Shown: positions 1-11,624, counted from the stretch's first letter. The stretch is 64,000 bases of DNA from Neckera pumila (GCA_963969595.1 OZ018414.1:21807660-21871659); one strand, 5' to 3'. Made by a program: numbers and translations. Notes: generated from the sequence alone by a model not told the origin.

Positions 1-163
1 TAAACATGAACTAGAAACATATAAATTTGGCCAAAGGTTTTCTCTAAGAACGATCCAGTTTATATTAAAAATTCCGGTAGCATAGAAATTCATCAGGACT
101 CCTGCACCCCAAGTTTAATTCTGTCCATCAGTAAACACCAGTTAGAAGTGGCGAAGGGCGTAC

Positions 164-805
164 CACCCCTCTGCTGGGCTCGTGCCCATTCCAGAACACA
201 TATGTTTGGATGACATCCAGGCCCCCCTCCTTCGCCTTTGCAATGAGACCTGGCCACATCTGCAGCATCCAATTTAGAATAAAGTAACAGTCAAAACAAG
301 CTTCCAGGTCAAGAAGCAGCTAATTTAAGAGCATGTCCATTATTAGATTTGTCATGCAGGCGATCCTCTTATGTTTCTATTGTAAGAACCATAGCCCATC
401 GTTATATAACTGCAGCCTAAACTCAATAGAGAACAAGGATTTGAAAAGCTTAAGCCAGTTGAAAATGAGTATTGTAGATTTGTGCAACTGCAAAAAACAA
501 GGATTACCTGACTGATGTGACTTGCAGATGGAGTCTATTGATAAAACAAAAACTAATGAATCCCGCCTTATAGAACCTTGAATGATGCATTTACTTGAAT
601 GTCTGGGAAATTCACTCACCATAGGAGTACTGCGCGGGTAATGGATGGAGCCTGATATGAGCATGCGGCGCTGCCCATCCAGCTTCAAAGCTCGCTGATC
701 GTAAGAGACACTCACAGCCCTCGCTTGATTCATCTGAAGCATGGTCAATACTACGAGCACATAACAAACCCGAATCCCCATCGCAGCCATTCTCAACTGC
801 AACAT
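164..805 (-). CDS. Beta-galactosidase (GH35), first two exons, cut by left edge
   Basis: Partial plant-type beta-galactosidase, a secreted or cell-wall glycosidase that removes terminal beta-galactose. Exon 1 covers 805-620. The first ATG is at 805; ATGs at 790 and 781 are also possible, and 790 gives a typical signal peptide (a hydrophobic [11 protein letters not shown] stretch ending near QARA). Mature exon 1 carries [18 protein letters not shown] and then [12 protein letters not shown], the family's N-terminal signature. The donor GTGAGT is at 619-614. Exon 2 starts at 259 after CTGCAG with [20 protein letters not shown] and continues [11 protein letters not shown]; its end at 164 uses a donor GTACGC, while a GT at 166 is an alternative. 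The exon boundary falls exactly where it does in the gene at 59.5 kb. Met replaces the usual Glu before MWP. The next exon would lie left of the window, so it cannot be seen whether the gene is complete or broken. Confidence 0.85.
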
Positions 806-1634
806 TCGATCAACCAAATAACCTCGTATTCTCCGCAAGATGCCTTCTATCAAGGACCTCGATGATCAGCTGTTCAAAATTGCGGAGTTGGGTTGCACAG
901 GATCATCTTCAGGGTACTCTTCAGGTGTTCGATCTGAACCTTGATGGTGTAATCAATATTAATTACCCTGCAACGAAATTAATTTCAGATGAAGATCGAA
1001 CGAATTGAATTGGGGAGGAGTTAGAAAGGCCTGACTCGACCTCAAATTATGATCAGCTGCCAGATTGAGTGTTGATAGAATGTTCCGATCAAGAACGATT
1101 AAACCCTCAGAATAATCGTATGTCAGATACTGAACTTTCCAATATAGATATAGATAGATAGATTATATGTCATCCCAAAGTCTCAAAATCTGTACAATTA
1201 TATGATATATTTACCAGACAAAACCACAGGCTCGTTTCATGAATCTCTTGCAACCATTTCAAGATTAAGTCACAGTGATAATTATCAAAAACATTGATCT
1301 CATATATCACCAAGACAGACTCATACAGTCTTCTTTGAGCTTATGGAAAACAAATGCAAAGAAAGTGTCATTCAATGCAGCTGCACCACAACTTCAACAT
1401 GCCAACGTACACCAGAGATTGACAAACTCATCCCATACCAAGATCCAAGCTGCACACTCAGATTGGCGTCAACTTGCAGATGATCTAACGAAGAAACCTT
1501 GTAGAAAACACCAGGAAACCTGAGCTTGTATACTGTATATTGGCTTTCGTGTTGAGTCATCTGGTTGACATTTTCAGAGCTAGGGCTAAAGAACAGCAGG
1601 TTGGAGATCGAAGTAATCCTTACGATGTACTTAC
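806..1634. other. Upstream region of left beta-galactosidase
   Basis: About 0.8 kb of moderately AT-rich DNA upstream of the minus-strand beta-galactosidase, so it should hold its promoter and 5' leader. No clear TATA box was picked out. Two short overlapping ORFs (1275-1523 plus, 1372-1560 minus) are present but match nothing recognised. The minus one begins with ATG and could be an exon remnant related to the next feature. Confidence 0.3.
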
Positions 1635-1823
1635 CAGCAAGAAAGTTGAGTGCCCGAAGTTAGATATATCGAGTGTAATCTTCCCGTGACTTGCAGCTAA
1701 GATTGATGCAACAGCATCAGCAGCTGCTCTAAAACCCGCTCTACCACGTACGTCTACAACCTACTTAGCATGCACCAACCGATTGATGTCAATCCAGCTC
1801 ATGGCTACTCCTGCAATCGCCAT
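1635..1823 (-). pseudogene. Possible exon relic of an unrecognised gene
   Basis: On the minus strand an open stretch begins with ATG at 1823. It reads into VVDVRGRAGFRAAADAVAS and then SHGKITLDISNFGHSTFLL, and it stops at a consensus donor GTAAGT (1634-1629). The composition and the Ala/Gly-rich, low-bias amino-acid use look coding in contrast to the AT-rich surroundings. A single in-frame TAG lies at 1763-1761, so it is either a broken exon or the true start is downstream of that stop. The protein family was not recognised. It shares orientation with the beta-galactosidase fragment to its left but nothing links them as one gene. Confidence 0.25.
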
Positions 1824-2844
1824 CACTCCTCACGAAACCTTCAAAAGACAGACTAGAAGCGGTAGCTCGATCAGTAACCTATATACGCAAACAGAATCCC
1901 AATTAATCAAATCCACCAAACTGAAATCGCCCATGGCAAGTCATCATGCATTCCCGGAACTCAGCCTTTATATTACACGAACGATCAACAATCTCATGAT
2001 CCGTGAACAATGTGAAATGTTTCATAACGCTGCAGCTAGTTCACAGTGCAAGCTCTCAAGTGCGGAATGATCCAAATTAAAGTTTATAAGCTGTTCAATC
2101 ACAAATTGATGACAGCATCAAACTCCTTGAGGAGCATGTAAGACCACCATCACTTCCTTCTATTTTTTCACAGCCAACAACTGATCTCTATATGTTTTCG
2201 AATTCGCTTCTGATATTCTGAGTGTCAGGGAAACAAAAAATCCAAGAAAGAACAAAAAAGAACAAGATTGAGCAAAAAAGAACACAAACAAAGCAGAGAT
2301 GAAACCTTGGAACCTAGATCGAGTAGCATAGTGATGATCACGGCTGCCTGAGCTCTGCCTTGGAAGCTGCTCCAAGCTCCTGATCCAGTAGCTAGTTCTG
2401 GCTCTGCGAATTTCAAATCCATCAATGCCCCTGGGAGTGTGCCTATTGTCTTACTACGGTAGTGTTTGAAGCACTATACTTCCTCCGTTGCTTGCTTTTA
2501 TTTTGAACTCCTGGACCTCTTTAATATCACAGCCGAGGCGCTCAAAATGGATGTGGATAATGTGACTATCAATGGACTTGTGTAGTTGTGTATAACTTAG
2601 GGTAAGGGATCCCTGCCAGGGAAATTTCAATGTGAGGTCCCGCTGCCCAAAGGGCGGAGGGTCACAAGGCGGAGGGCAAAATTTAGAAAGAAAAAAGAGT
2701 ATTATAAACACTACACCAATATTTCGTTAAAATGGCGGTAGTCCACAAACTTTGTTTAAACCGTGTGGTCTGAAATCTATACCTGCCCTAGAAATGAATG
2801 GAAAAATGGCATATGGAATATCGCCACTTTAACAAAATATCCCA

Positions 2845-3003
2845 TACTAGTGAAAATATTGTCCAATAGGACCTATCCTTAATGACCTATCATTTGTAAT
2901 ATATCTTTTGTAACTCAAAATCAATTTTGAGTCACAAAAGGTACGTCACTATGGATGTTTAGTCATTAAAGATAGGTCTTATTGGACAATATTTCTACTA
3001 GTA
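2845..3003. mobile_element. Foldback MITE, TACTAGT ends, possible TA target site
   Basis: A 159-bp element that folds on itself along nearly its whole length. The left end TACTAGTGAAAATATTG is matched by the reverse complement of the right end with one change over these positions, and pairing continues through TCCAATA(G/A)GACCTATC. A second inner hairpin sits around 2910-2940. Reading the outer TA as a duplicated target site gives a Tc1/mariner-like arrangement, but no transposase is present to confirm this. It has no coding capacity. Confidence 0.7.
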
Positions 3004-4217
3004 AAAATTAAAACAAGAAATGAATCTTGGGATGATAAAAATGCATTTGGATGATAAACATAAATGAATGTATTGCCCGGGAAAAATCTTGTATAAGGCT
3101 TGATTTATGCGGGTTTCCCACGTAAGTAGTTGTTTATTAAAATGAAATTTTGGGTAAAATTTGCCCTAAAATACAAAGGAATCCTCAAAAAAGATCTTTA
3201 TATGACAATAGAGTGTTGCATGTAAAGTGACATTAAAGAAATACTGCGGTGCTAATGATTGTGGGAGTACACGCTAACTATTGCATTTTTGAATAATTCA
3301 CCAAAACATTTTGTTCTTTCCAAGTCGTATAGGCATATTTTTTTGATTTGTAAGTTTCTAACCAATGTGGTCAAGTGGGTCCATGATATTCAATGAAGTC
3401 CTGAATGATTCAACTTTCTCCATTTACAACAAGGAACAGAACCCTCTTAAAAATTGTTGTTACTAACATGATCCTCTTTTGACATTCAAGAATGTTTTGA
3501 ACTGGTCTAGAATCTCTAAAACACTTATTAGACACCTTATATTATATGTTTATGCAAATGGTTGTAACATAATAGAATGTAATAGTATAAGTATAAAATG
3601 AATTTTGAACTAGGGTCAATGATATAATATTAATTTAATCTGGTATTTATACCTCTATGCATCGGAATAGGCAATTGAACATTATTGTTCCTATTAATAA
3701 ATTGCCTAATTTTTTTGTTGGATCTTGTTGGAAGTCAAAAGAATATTCTAAAATCTCTTCTATTAGATTTTTTGAATACCGAATAAATAAACCATGAATA
3801 TTCAAAGTGTTGAAAATAGATGTATCTACAGTAAAAAAGCAACTTTAGACTCCCGTGAATAGAGACAATACATTTCAATAAAAGAATTTTGTAGGGATTG
3901 GTTTCAAAAAGGGTCAAAATTAGACACAATTAACTAATGTCTCCCCATGGTGCCCATGAGAGAATTGCATGACACTAAACCTATGCTACAAAGTGGGCCC
4001 TAGCCTATAGGGTGAATTTTATGTTTTATATTGTATTTTGTGTCGCGTTAATTCTACATTCTTCACCTCTCCTATCTAATTTGGAGCCCATGATTGCAAA
4101 TATAAATTCAAAATTTGCAAATTTTAGATTATGCTCTAAACATATATAGCAAATAACAATTTTTGCATTTTTTCCAAGGACAATGTCACCCTGCAGATTC
4201 CACTTTGTAGAATGGGT
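3004..4217. other. AT-rich spacer without recognised features
   Basis: AT-rich DNA with only short, low-complexity ORFs in both strands. No terminal repeats, RNA genes or conserved protein motifs were recognised. Confidence 0.4.
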
Positions 4218-4976
4218 TTAACCCCTAATGACCTAAGGGGGGTGTTCTTTCAAAATGGGCCAAACAACTTGAGCAATTTTTTTGAAGTTTTTTCTTGAGA
4301 TTGGATAAAATGTAACCATAGGATCTTGAATTTAACATTGAAATTGAGCACCTCAAAAAAAATTAAATTATTATACCACACAGTTTAGGAGATATTTAAT
4401 TTTGAAGTTTTTATTGGGTCAAGGGAAATATAGGGCAGTGCACTTTGAAGGAGCATATATTTCTGAGAATATTTTGAATTGATGCCTTTTTGTGCTCATT
4501 GAAAGATAAGGGAATTGAAAATGTACAAGTAAAATTTCATAACATTCCAAAATTTTTACAAAATTCATGGTGGAGCATGCAATGCATGGTGGTCACTGAA
4601 ATTTGAATAGTGTTTGCAAGAGAAAAAAGAATGGGACGCAGTTTGTCTTCTCCTTGAACTCCTTGGATCTATCCTTTTTGAGGTGGGCAAGAAGCATATT
4701 GGTTGGCTGAGTTTTTAGTCCATGCCCAAACCACACACAAAAAAACACAAAAACAAACAAGCTATAAACTACACTACACCACTTAGCTTTGAAAAATTCC
4801 ACAAGATGGAGTTTAACTTGGAATTTGATGAAACCACCGCCGTTGGATTTGTATTGCAGTCTATTTTCTAGAAATAAATTTTATTTTTTAACAAACTCGA
4901 AGTTTGAGAATGGCAAATCCAGCTCAAAACACAGGGCAGCTACCAGAAAATGGTTGCTTGGGTCATGAGGGGTTAA
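4218..4976. mobile_element. TTAA-flanked piggyBac-type MITE, family A copy 1
   Basis: A 759-bp non-coding element bounded by TTAA on both sides. The left end reads TTAACCCCTAATGACC and the right end GGTCATGAGGGGTTAA, an inverted repeat with one mismatch. TTAA duplication and CCC-starting ends are the hallmark of piggyBac transposons. The interior contains no conserved ORF. A second copy occupies 6680-8969 in broken form. Ends differ from those of the piggyBac pseudogene element at 49.1 kb, so mobilisation by that enzyme is inference only. Confidence 0.75.
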
Positions 4977-5197
4977 TTAGCGTCCTGCAAGAAAAAAACA
5001 GAGGTCGGATGTGATATAAGAGAAGGTTGGATATTAAAAGAGTGGGCAACAACTTCCAGCCCAAATAGTTAGTTGAGCAGCAAGCCCACTGAATGATTCT
5101 CACCCAGTTTCGCAAAAATTGTACCAAGTACCAACCAATTTGAGTACACACTCAGCCCTCTCAAAACTATGATGATCCAAGCCAGGGGGAGCAAAAT

Positions 5198-5629
5198 CTA
5201 CACTATTTCTAGATGTGAGGATTTAAGTTCCGAATTCCGTGATTTTCCGATTGAATTTGTCAATGCCATCATGTTTTTGGGGTGGTTTCCAAGTCTACAA
5301 GTCTTTCTCTGGATGAGAGAGAGGGTGGCCTGGAGGTACTTCTTGCAACTTTCTTGGGTCTGCGCTTGGCTTGCAATGTACGAGGGGTGTACATTTCTGA
5401 TCAGTGATGGGTAAGGCGGGTCATCGATCCGGTGCAACTTACAGTTCTTTTCATGATGTGTCCTTGGTGTACTCGACATGGCGTTTTGTTGGGGACAGTT
5501 GGCTTTAAACTTAGCTGCTCCAACAGCAACAGAGAACCTAATCAACGCATCATTAATTAACTTAGTTACCTGTAAACAGTCCCTTTGAAATTGGCATGAT
5601 GAATTACAGTAGTCTGTTGCTGATTTCAT
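5198..5629 (-). CDS. Hypothetical ORF, 143 codons, doubtful
   Basis: An ATG-started ORF of 143 codons lying between two TTAA elements (ending 4976, starting 5682). Its composition is less AT-biased than the surroundings. It holds a Cys-containing N-terminal part and a segment DALIRFSVAVGAAKFKANCP, but no family was recognised. The plus strand is also open here (5169-5414), so the coding strand is not settled. It may be a remnant of a host gene or of an older element. No promoter or splice signals were identified. Confidence 0.2.
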   Translation of the reverse strand: MKSATDYCNSSCQFQRDCLQVTKLINDALIRFSVAVGAAKFKANCPQQNAMSSTPRTHHEKNCKLHRIDDPPYPSLIRNVHPSYIASQAQTQESCKKYLQATLSLIQRKTCRLGNHPKNMMALTNSIGKSRNSELKSSHLEIV

Positions 5630-5681
5630 AACCTTCTTTCAAGGACTAATTATTGAGGCAGTCTGCTTTGAAACCAACCAT

Positions 5682-6335
5682 TTAACCCCAAAATGACCTT
5701 GAGGACAGAATGTGTCCTCGACCAATTTTTTAAGTTAAATAAAACCTTACCAATTTACTATTTTTAGTAGTTTATATTTTTGACAAATTCTTTTTGAAGT
5801 CTAGTTTTAGCCTCAAAAATCCGATCTTGAAAATGATTGATTATGATTTTTCTATTATCAATTTTGTGCACTAGTGTCCCTTGAAATCTTGACTTCTGTA
5901 GTGTTGAGTGCTCTTGGGAACGAGCCTTAAATACACTAGATCTTTGAGAAAAAATCACATTAGAAATTCATTTAAAAAAATTGTAGAGTAGATTTTGAGA
6001 AGCCATAATTTGATTGGGGTTATGCATGTTAGGCCCTTTAACCTCATATTTTTTTGGTGACCAACTTTTTAGATTTGAAATGTGAAAAGAGGATTGAAAG
6101 ACTTCAAATCACTTTCACAATTTTAACATCCTCATGATCAAACATTATAATCTTTCAATCCGTAAGAGATATTGTTATGTTTTCTTTTCTACTGTGATCT
6201 CTAACATGTCTAGTTTGATTTTGTACGGTTACAATTCAAAAAGAATTGATACAACTTATCAAAATGTTGACTTTTAATTCAATTTAGAGCAAATTCCTAG
6301 AAGCTCAGGAATATGCAGGGTCATTTTGGAGTTAA
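5682..6335. mobile_element. TTAA-flanked piggyBac-type MITE, family C copy 1
   Basis: A 654-bp non-coding element with TTAACCCCAAAATGACC at the left and GGTCATTTTGGAGTTAA at the right, one mismatch over 17 bases. The interior is closely similar to 35688-36340 along its full length, so this is a true repeat family. TTAA termini again point to the piggyBac superfamily. No ORF of note. Confidence 0.78.
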
Positions 6336-7371
6336 GAGCCGATTGCCTTTTTTAGGGAAGCAAAACTCCTTGAAACAATATTCCGTAAATTTTCATAGGA
6401 AGAAAAATGGAATTGGCATCTAACCAAAGCCGTTTCATATTTTTTGAACCCTTGTGGAATTAGGTACAAATTTTTGAAGTTGAAACGCAATGGTCACTAA
6501 AACTGACCACATCCTGAAATGTGCATTGCTAATACATTGAAAAAAACAAAATACACCTCTGTGTCATGATTGATTTTAGAGCCTGCTTGCTTTTAGAGCA
6601 AATTACTTTAGTGGTTGGGTGCCTTTTCCTTTGGTGCATTGTGGTCCCTTTTTATTTATTTTGAATTGAATTTTGTCTATTAACCCCGTGATTCCTAATG
6701 ACCCAAAGAAGGTGTACTTTAAAAAGACCAAATCTGCTAACAAATTGAGCAATTTTTGTGCTCAATTTTTTTTGAAATTGGATAAAATGTAACCATAGGA
6801 TCTTAAAGATAACATTGAGAGTAAGCACTTCAAAAAAATCCAAATTATTTAATGACATGGTTTAAGAGATATTTAAGTTTGAAATTTTATTTTGGTCAAT
6901 GGAAATACAAGGCAACGTATTTTGAATGAGCATATCTTTGTGAGAATATTTCAAAATGATGCCCTTTTTGTGCTCAATGAAAGATAAGAGAGTTGAAAAT
7001 GTAAATGTAAATTTCACAACTTTCCAAGAATTTTACTATTCATTATAGAGCTTACAATGCATAGTGGTCATAGAAATTTGAGTAGTGTTTGTAAAAAAAA
7101 AAAGGATAGGCACTTGTCTTTTCCTTGATCTCCTTTGATCTGCCCTTTTCAAGATGGATCTACCATTTATGAGGTGGGCAAGAAGCACATTGGTTGGCTA
7201 ACTTTTTAGTGCATGCCCAAACCAAATACAAAAAAATAAGTTGTAAACCACACTATACCACTCAATTGAGAAGGCAAAGTTTAACTTTCAATTTGATGAA
7301 ACCACTACCACTAAATTTGTATAGCAATCTAGTTTTTAGAAATAAATTTTATTTTTAAAGAAATTCAAAAT

Positions 7372-8314
7372 TTAACCCCTAAAGGACCAAATACCATTTT
7401 TTGGCAACATAGCAATTTTGGGCAGCTCGCTGCAAATGGAAATGTTAATTTTTTGCTTTGAAATTTTCACACAACATGTGCCCAAGGAGTAGCTTCAAGG
7501 CCCAACAATTTTCATAACTTTTGACTTTATGGGTAAAAAGTTATTGCATGATATGTAATTTTCCGCGTTTGGCGGGCAGTCAGGGCAGCTCAAAAAAATT
7601 CTTTGAAAAACACTTCTTTGAAAAATTAAAATTAATAATTGGTTTTACAGATTTATATGTACTTGGAAAGCTTTGAATCATTCCATTTGGATTAACGAGT
7701 CAAAAGTTATGAGGATTTTTAGTTTGAAGGTAGTTATGGAATCTCTACTCTAAAATAAACTTTGAAGTCCTTTATCTACCTCAATTTTCAATATTTTTGA
7801 ATAAAACAAAAAATATTGGGTGTGTATTTTTTATTACAACATTACCATCATTGGGATTGGCATTTTTCAATTCCATAATTAAATTGTTGACAATTTAGTA
7901 TTTTGAGTCATTCTCTACCTCTTCCTACTTACTATTTTTTTCCTATATGTTGTACAATTCCAAATGATCTGAAAATTTTCAAGCATGTAGACAATTTGCC
8001 TTGAAGAATGAATCCAAAGAGTAACCACCATTTTGGACATTTTTTCATACAAATGTGACCTTGTGAAGGGCAGCTGCCCGGATTTTTGCAGTGATTAAAA
8101 AAGGACTTTTGTCAATTCAAACGCTATTATCTTGCAATCTACATGGTGGAAAATTCTGAAATTTTTTCCACATCTTCTCAATCCAGTGTACTACAAGATC
8201 CTACGGTTACATGTGTTCAAAAATGTTTTTTTTCTAAAATTTGGTACTTGTATTAGAAATGGCAGTTTTGGAGCGGTTTTGGTGAAAACATAGTCAAAAA
8301 CCTTTAGGGGTTAA
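7372..8314. mobile_element. TTAA-flanked piggyBac-type MITE, family B copy 1
   Basis: A 943-bp element: TTAACCCCTAAAGGACC at the left and CCTTTAGGGGTTAA at the right. Its interior is homologous along the full length to 31085-32015 and, inverted, to 36337-37263, and more distantly to the family D copies. Conserved interior marks are a GGGCAGCT segment near the left end and a CAAACGCTA.TATCTT segment near the right. It is non-coding. It lies inside family A sequence. Confidence 0.8.
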
Positions 8315-8384
8315 ATGTAAAATTTCACAACACTCCAAGCATTTTACAATTCATGGTAGAGCTTGCAATTATAGAAATGAGTAG

Positions 8385-8635
8385 CATTAGAAGAGATTTG
8401 AGGCCTCTAAACCCAAACTGCGGGAACGCAAGATAACTGTTGGCTGAGGTGGTCAAGAGAGTGCCACATCATTTTCAAAAAAAATAAAAATATATAAATA
8501 AATAATTTTTTTGCCTAAAATGATATTTGGGAGGGAAAAAAACTTCTAACACCCCATACTGGTTGTTTATAGATCTGGCCAAATTTTGAAACGGGCTTGA
8601 AACGGCCCTCCGATGCCCTCAAATCTCCTCTAATG
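8385..8635. mobile_element. CATTAG-ended MITE, copy 1
   Basis: A 251-bp non-coding element whose ends are inverted repeats: CATTAGAAGAGATTTGAGG at the left and CTCAAATCTCCTCTAATG at the right. It interrupts family A sequence: the flanks rejoin to the uninterrupted order GAGTAG...TTTGTAAAAA seen at 7081. Other copies are at 11625, 19689 and 38284. The superfamily is not known, and no clear target-site duplication could be fixed. Confidence 0.72.
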
Positions 8636-9136
8636 TCTTTGTAAAAAAAAAAGGATAGGATACTTGTCTTCTCCTTGATCTTCTTTTTTAAGGTGGATAT
8701 GAGCTTTATGAGGTGGGCAAGAAGCACTATGGTTGGCTAACTTTTTAGTCCAAGTCCAAACCAAACACAAAAAAAGATTTGTTAACTACACTACACTACT
8801 TGACTTTGAAAAATTCCACAAGACAAAGTTTAACTTGGAATTCAATGAAACCACCACCATTGGATTTGTATTGCAATCTTATTTTTAAAGAACTCAAAAT
8901 TAGAGAACAAGTAGCTCAAAAAATAGGGGTAACAACCAGAAAATGGTCGCTTAGGTCATTAGGGGTCAATTCTTCAAAGACATGTTGGTCACCATGGAAA
9001 TCATCCTTTTTAATATAATATGAGTCATCAATTATAAGAAAAAACAAATTATTAATTGGAAGTCAAACTATTGTGCAAGATCTCTCTTTTTTGCACAAAA
9101 TTCCAATGATGCATAGTTGCACATCTATCATACATG

Positions 9137-10048
9137 CACTACTAGGTAATTAGCGTTTAGTTTAACAAAAAAAATAACAAAAAACCACTGCAATTGGTAA
9201 CAATCTGGAGTGGCTTTGGTCAAGTTGATTTGGCACTATTTAACAAAAGAACAGATGATTCGGTTGTTGATTTGGACATGAGAAAAAAAATTGAAAAGAC
9301 AGAAAAAGAATTTTGACCAATAAGAGGTTGCCACGTGGCAAGTGCCACATCATTGATAAGAAAGTTGCCACCTAGGCAACTCCACCATGTGGACAAGCCA
9401 CCTAGGCAAACTTGCCACGCAAGCGGACACCACCAACAGGTTTTGAACCTTGGACCTTGTGGTTGAGGTCCAAGGTTCTAAACCATTGAACCATCCATAA
9501 GCTTTGATGATTATAATGGGAGAATTATAAAATTTATATTGTTTTTGCATATCTTTTTCCTTTGCTTTGTAAACTCAGCAGACTTTAGTGGCTATTGTCG
9601 TACTAAAATACGTTTTTTTGTATAAACTTTGAACTAAGAAAAGTTAGAAAATCAAGCTAACTTTTTTTAATTCTAAATTAATTCAGAAAACTTATTTTAC
9701 TATACCAAAACGGCCACCAAAGTCTGCTGAGTTCAAAAAACACCAAATTATGAATGATTAAACTTAAAATAAAATAAAAATTGTATATAGAATCTGACCG
9801 TAGGGATTTAAACATTGCCCAAATGACAAAAAACTTATTTAAATCTTTTGTTAGTCTATATGAACAAAAAAGTGTTGATTGTTTCGTTGATTTGGACGTT
9901 CTACTATTGAAATCAACAAACAATTTGTAACCATTTTGCTACCTTGTGCCAAATCAACAAAAACCTGTAAAAACGTTTGATACATGTAAAAAAAATGTAA
10001 AAACGGCTAATTATTTTTTATTGATTTGGACATCATTTTTTAGTAGTA
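9137..10048. mobile_element. CACTA-like non-autonomous element, copy 1
   Basis: A 912-bp element with CACTACTAG at the left and, at the right, TAGTAGTA, the near inverse of CACTACTA. Subterminal TTGATTTGGACAT repeats occur near both ends, as is usual in CACTA transposons. An internal inverted repeat pairs AACTCAGCAGACTTT (about 9571) with AAAGTCTGCTGAGTT (about 9717). The same layout is found at 39110-41067. No transposase is present. The flanking trinucleotides ATG and TTG are not an exact duplication. Confidence 0.65.
9439..9500 (-). other. tRNA-like hairpin module inside CACTA-like element
   Basis: On the minus strand an A-box-like ATGGTTCAATGGTT (9494-9481) is followed by a 10-bp stem CCTTGGACCT / AGGTCCAAGG and then a B-box-like GGTTCAAAACC (9449-9439). 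The homologous module at 39344-39400 has the same order. It lacks a normal cloverleaf, so it is not called a tRNA gene. It may be a relic of an RNA polymerase III promoter captured by the element. Confidence 0.4.
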
Positions 10049-11624
10049 TTGGGAGGATTTTTGATCATCCATCGGACCACTTTGGGCTGTGGCGTCATTC
10101 TAGGCTAGGATTAAACTTGGAAGGATGCAGTCTCCTATGACTAAGATAGTAACCAAAATACTCTAATTATTGGACCAATAGGTGCATTCTTTTTTTTTTC
10201 CTACACTCAACAATGAAGTCAACCATTAGACCACTTTGATCCGCAGTATCCTTATAGGGTTAAGGACTAAAGCACACTTGAGGCAAAAATTGTCTAAAAT
10301 TGCTCCTTTTTAGGGCAATGAAAAATTTAAAAAAATCAAATGTACAAATTTGTATTAGACTACTATAAGAATGTGTGGAAATGAAAAATTAAAAAAACTT
10401 TAACAGCGCATATTGAAATATTATAATGTTTGGAGTAAAAATAACTTTTTTTCAACTTGGACCAACAAGGCTAATAGACTTTAATTCCTTTTAGAGTGAG
10501 GTTTTTGCACATTCACCCTTGAATTGCTTCACCTTTGAATTGCTTGATGAAAAATCATGATGCTTGTGCTATAATGCAATGTATCTACCAAAGTCTGTGA
10601 AGGAAAAATGTTCTTCGTTTGCACCTTCAGCAAATTATTTTAGGACGAGTTTTAGGATAATGAATACGAAGATGGTCCAACATCTCTACCAACAAAGTTA
10701 TATTAACATCCTCATACATGTCTTCAATACTCTTGGACATCGAAAAGCCCTTGAACATTTGCCATTCATTGAATCCATTTTGGAGATAATATTACAAATG
10801 AAAGCCCCTCTTGTGTCCTTTTATTATAATATTTTATGTTTTTTGGGCATTGGTATCATAAAATTAGTTGGGTACTTAGTCAATATGTTCATGCATTTAC
10901 ATCAAGTAAGTATCATGTTTGAACTCTAAAAAATCACCCAAAAATGGCACAAATGCGTCCAATAAAGCTATACTATGAAGAATGCCAAACAATGATTTTT
11001 TTATTGGCAAAAACCAACCAAAATTTAACATGGTAAGGCTAGGTTTTCTCACCAATGGAAAATAAAAGAATATTTTTTATTTTTTATCGCCAAAACTTTG
11101 GTAGCCGTATGATGGTGGGATCCAATTATTGGAAAATCATAAGGCTCTTGTTGCCAAGCACAAAAGCAAGCTTTCCCTTTCACCCACATTGTTGGTTCTA
11201 CTTTTTATAAATAGTTGTAATTTCTTCACATTTCTTTGCTAGAATTTCACCTGCTCCTTTTGCCTACTTCTATTCCAACTCTGTACTATCGGTGCCATAT
11301 TGCTTTCAATGTTAGATGGTTGAGTTTGCAAATTTTTTTTGCGGGATTTCAAATATTATAGTTTCATCATCACTCAAATGTTGTGCCTTGAAGATAGTAC
11401 TATAAATTGCTTTGGTTTCCCCACCACCACCACCACAAATTCTACTGTTTTTCTATATTTCATTTGCATGCTATCATAAAAAAGCTTGAAAGGAGAGTAT
11501 TTTGTGAAGATGCATTTGAGATTGTCTTAACTTAAAAAACAATATTGTATGTGTTCAATAGCCATCTTTATAATTTGAAATCAGGGTTTCCAAGATTTAC
11601 AATTGCATTGTCAGACTATAACTT
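10049..11624. other. AT-rich spacer without recognised genes
   Basis: Only short ORFs are present. The longest, 10564-10929 on the plus strand (121 codons, rich in Leu, Ile, Phe and Tyr), has no recognised motif and an AT-driven composition. No terminal repeats were found. Confidence 0.35.

Larger units (their letters stand above)
6680..8969. mobile_element. Family A piggyBac-type remnants, chimeric and broken by insertions
   Basis: The left part (6680-7371) matches family A copy 1 from its TTAA end to about its position 4905. The right part (8315-8969) matches copy 1 from about 4518 to its right end, which here reads GGTCATTAGGGGTCAA. The two arms overlap by roughly 390 bp of family A sequence, so they do not come from one interrupted copy. 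A family B element (7372-8314) sits at the junction and a CATTAG-ended MITE (8385-8635) lies in the right arm. The left terminus carries a short insertion, CCCCGTGATTCCTAATGACC. Confidence 0.65.

Noticed and set aside
1275..1523. Copia RNase H tail suggested by LADDLTKKP
   Set aside because: Similarity is confined to a few residues; no neighbouring copia motifs or LTRs were seen.
10564..10929. 121-codon ORF rich in Leu, Ile and Phe
   Set aside because: AT-driven composition, non-ATG start, no recognised motif or splice context.
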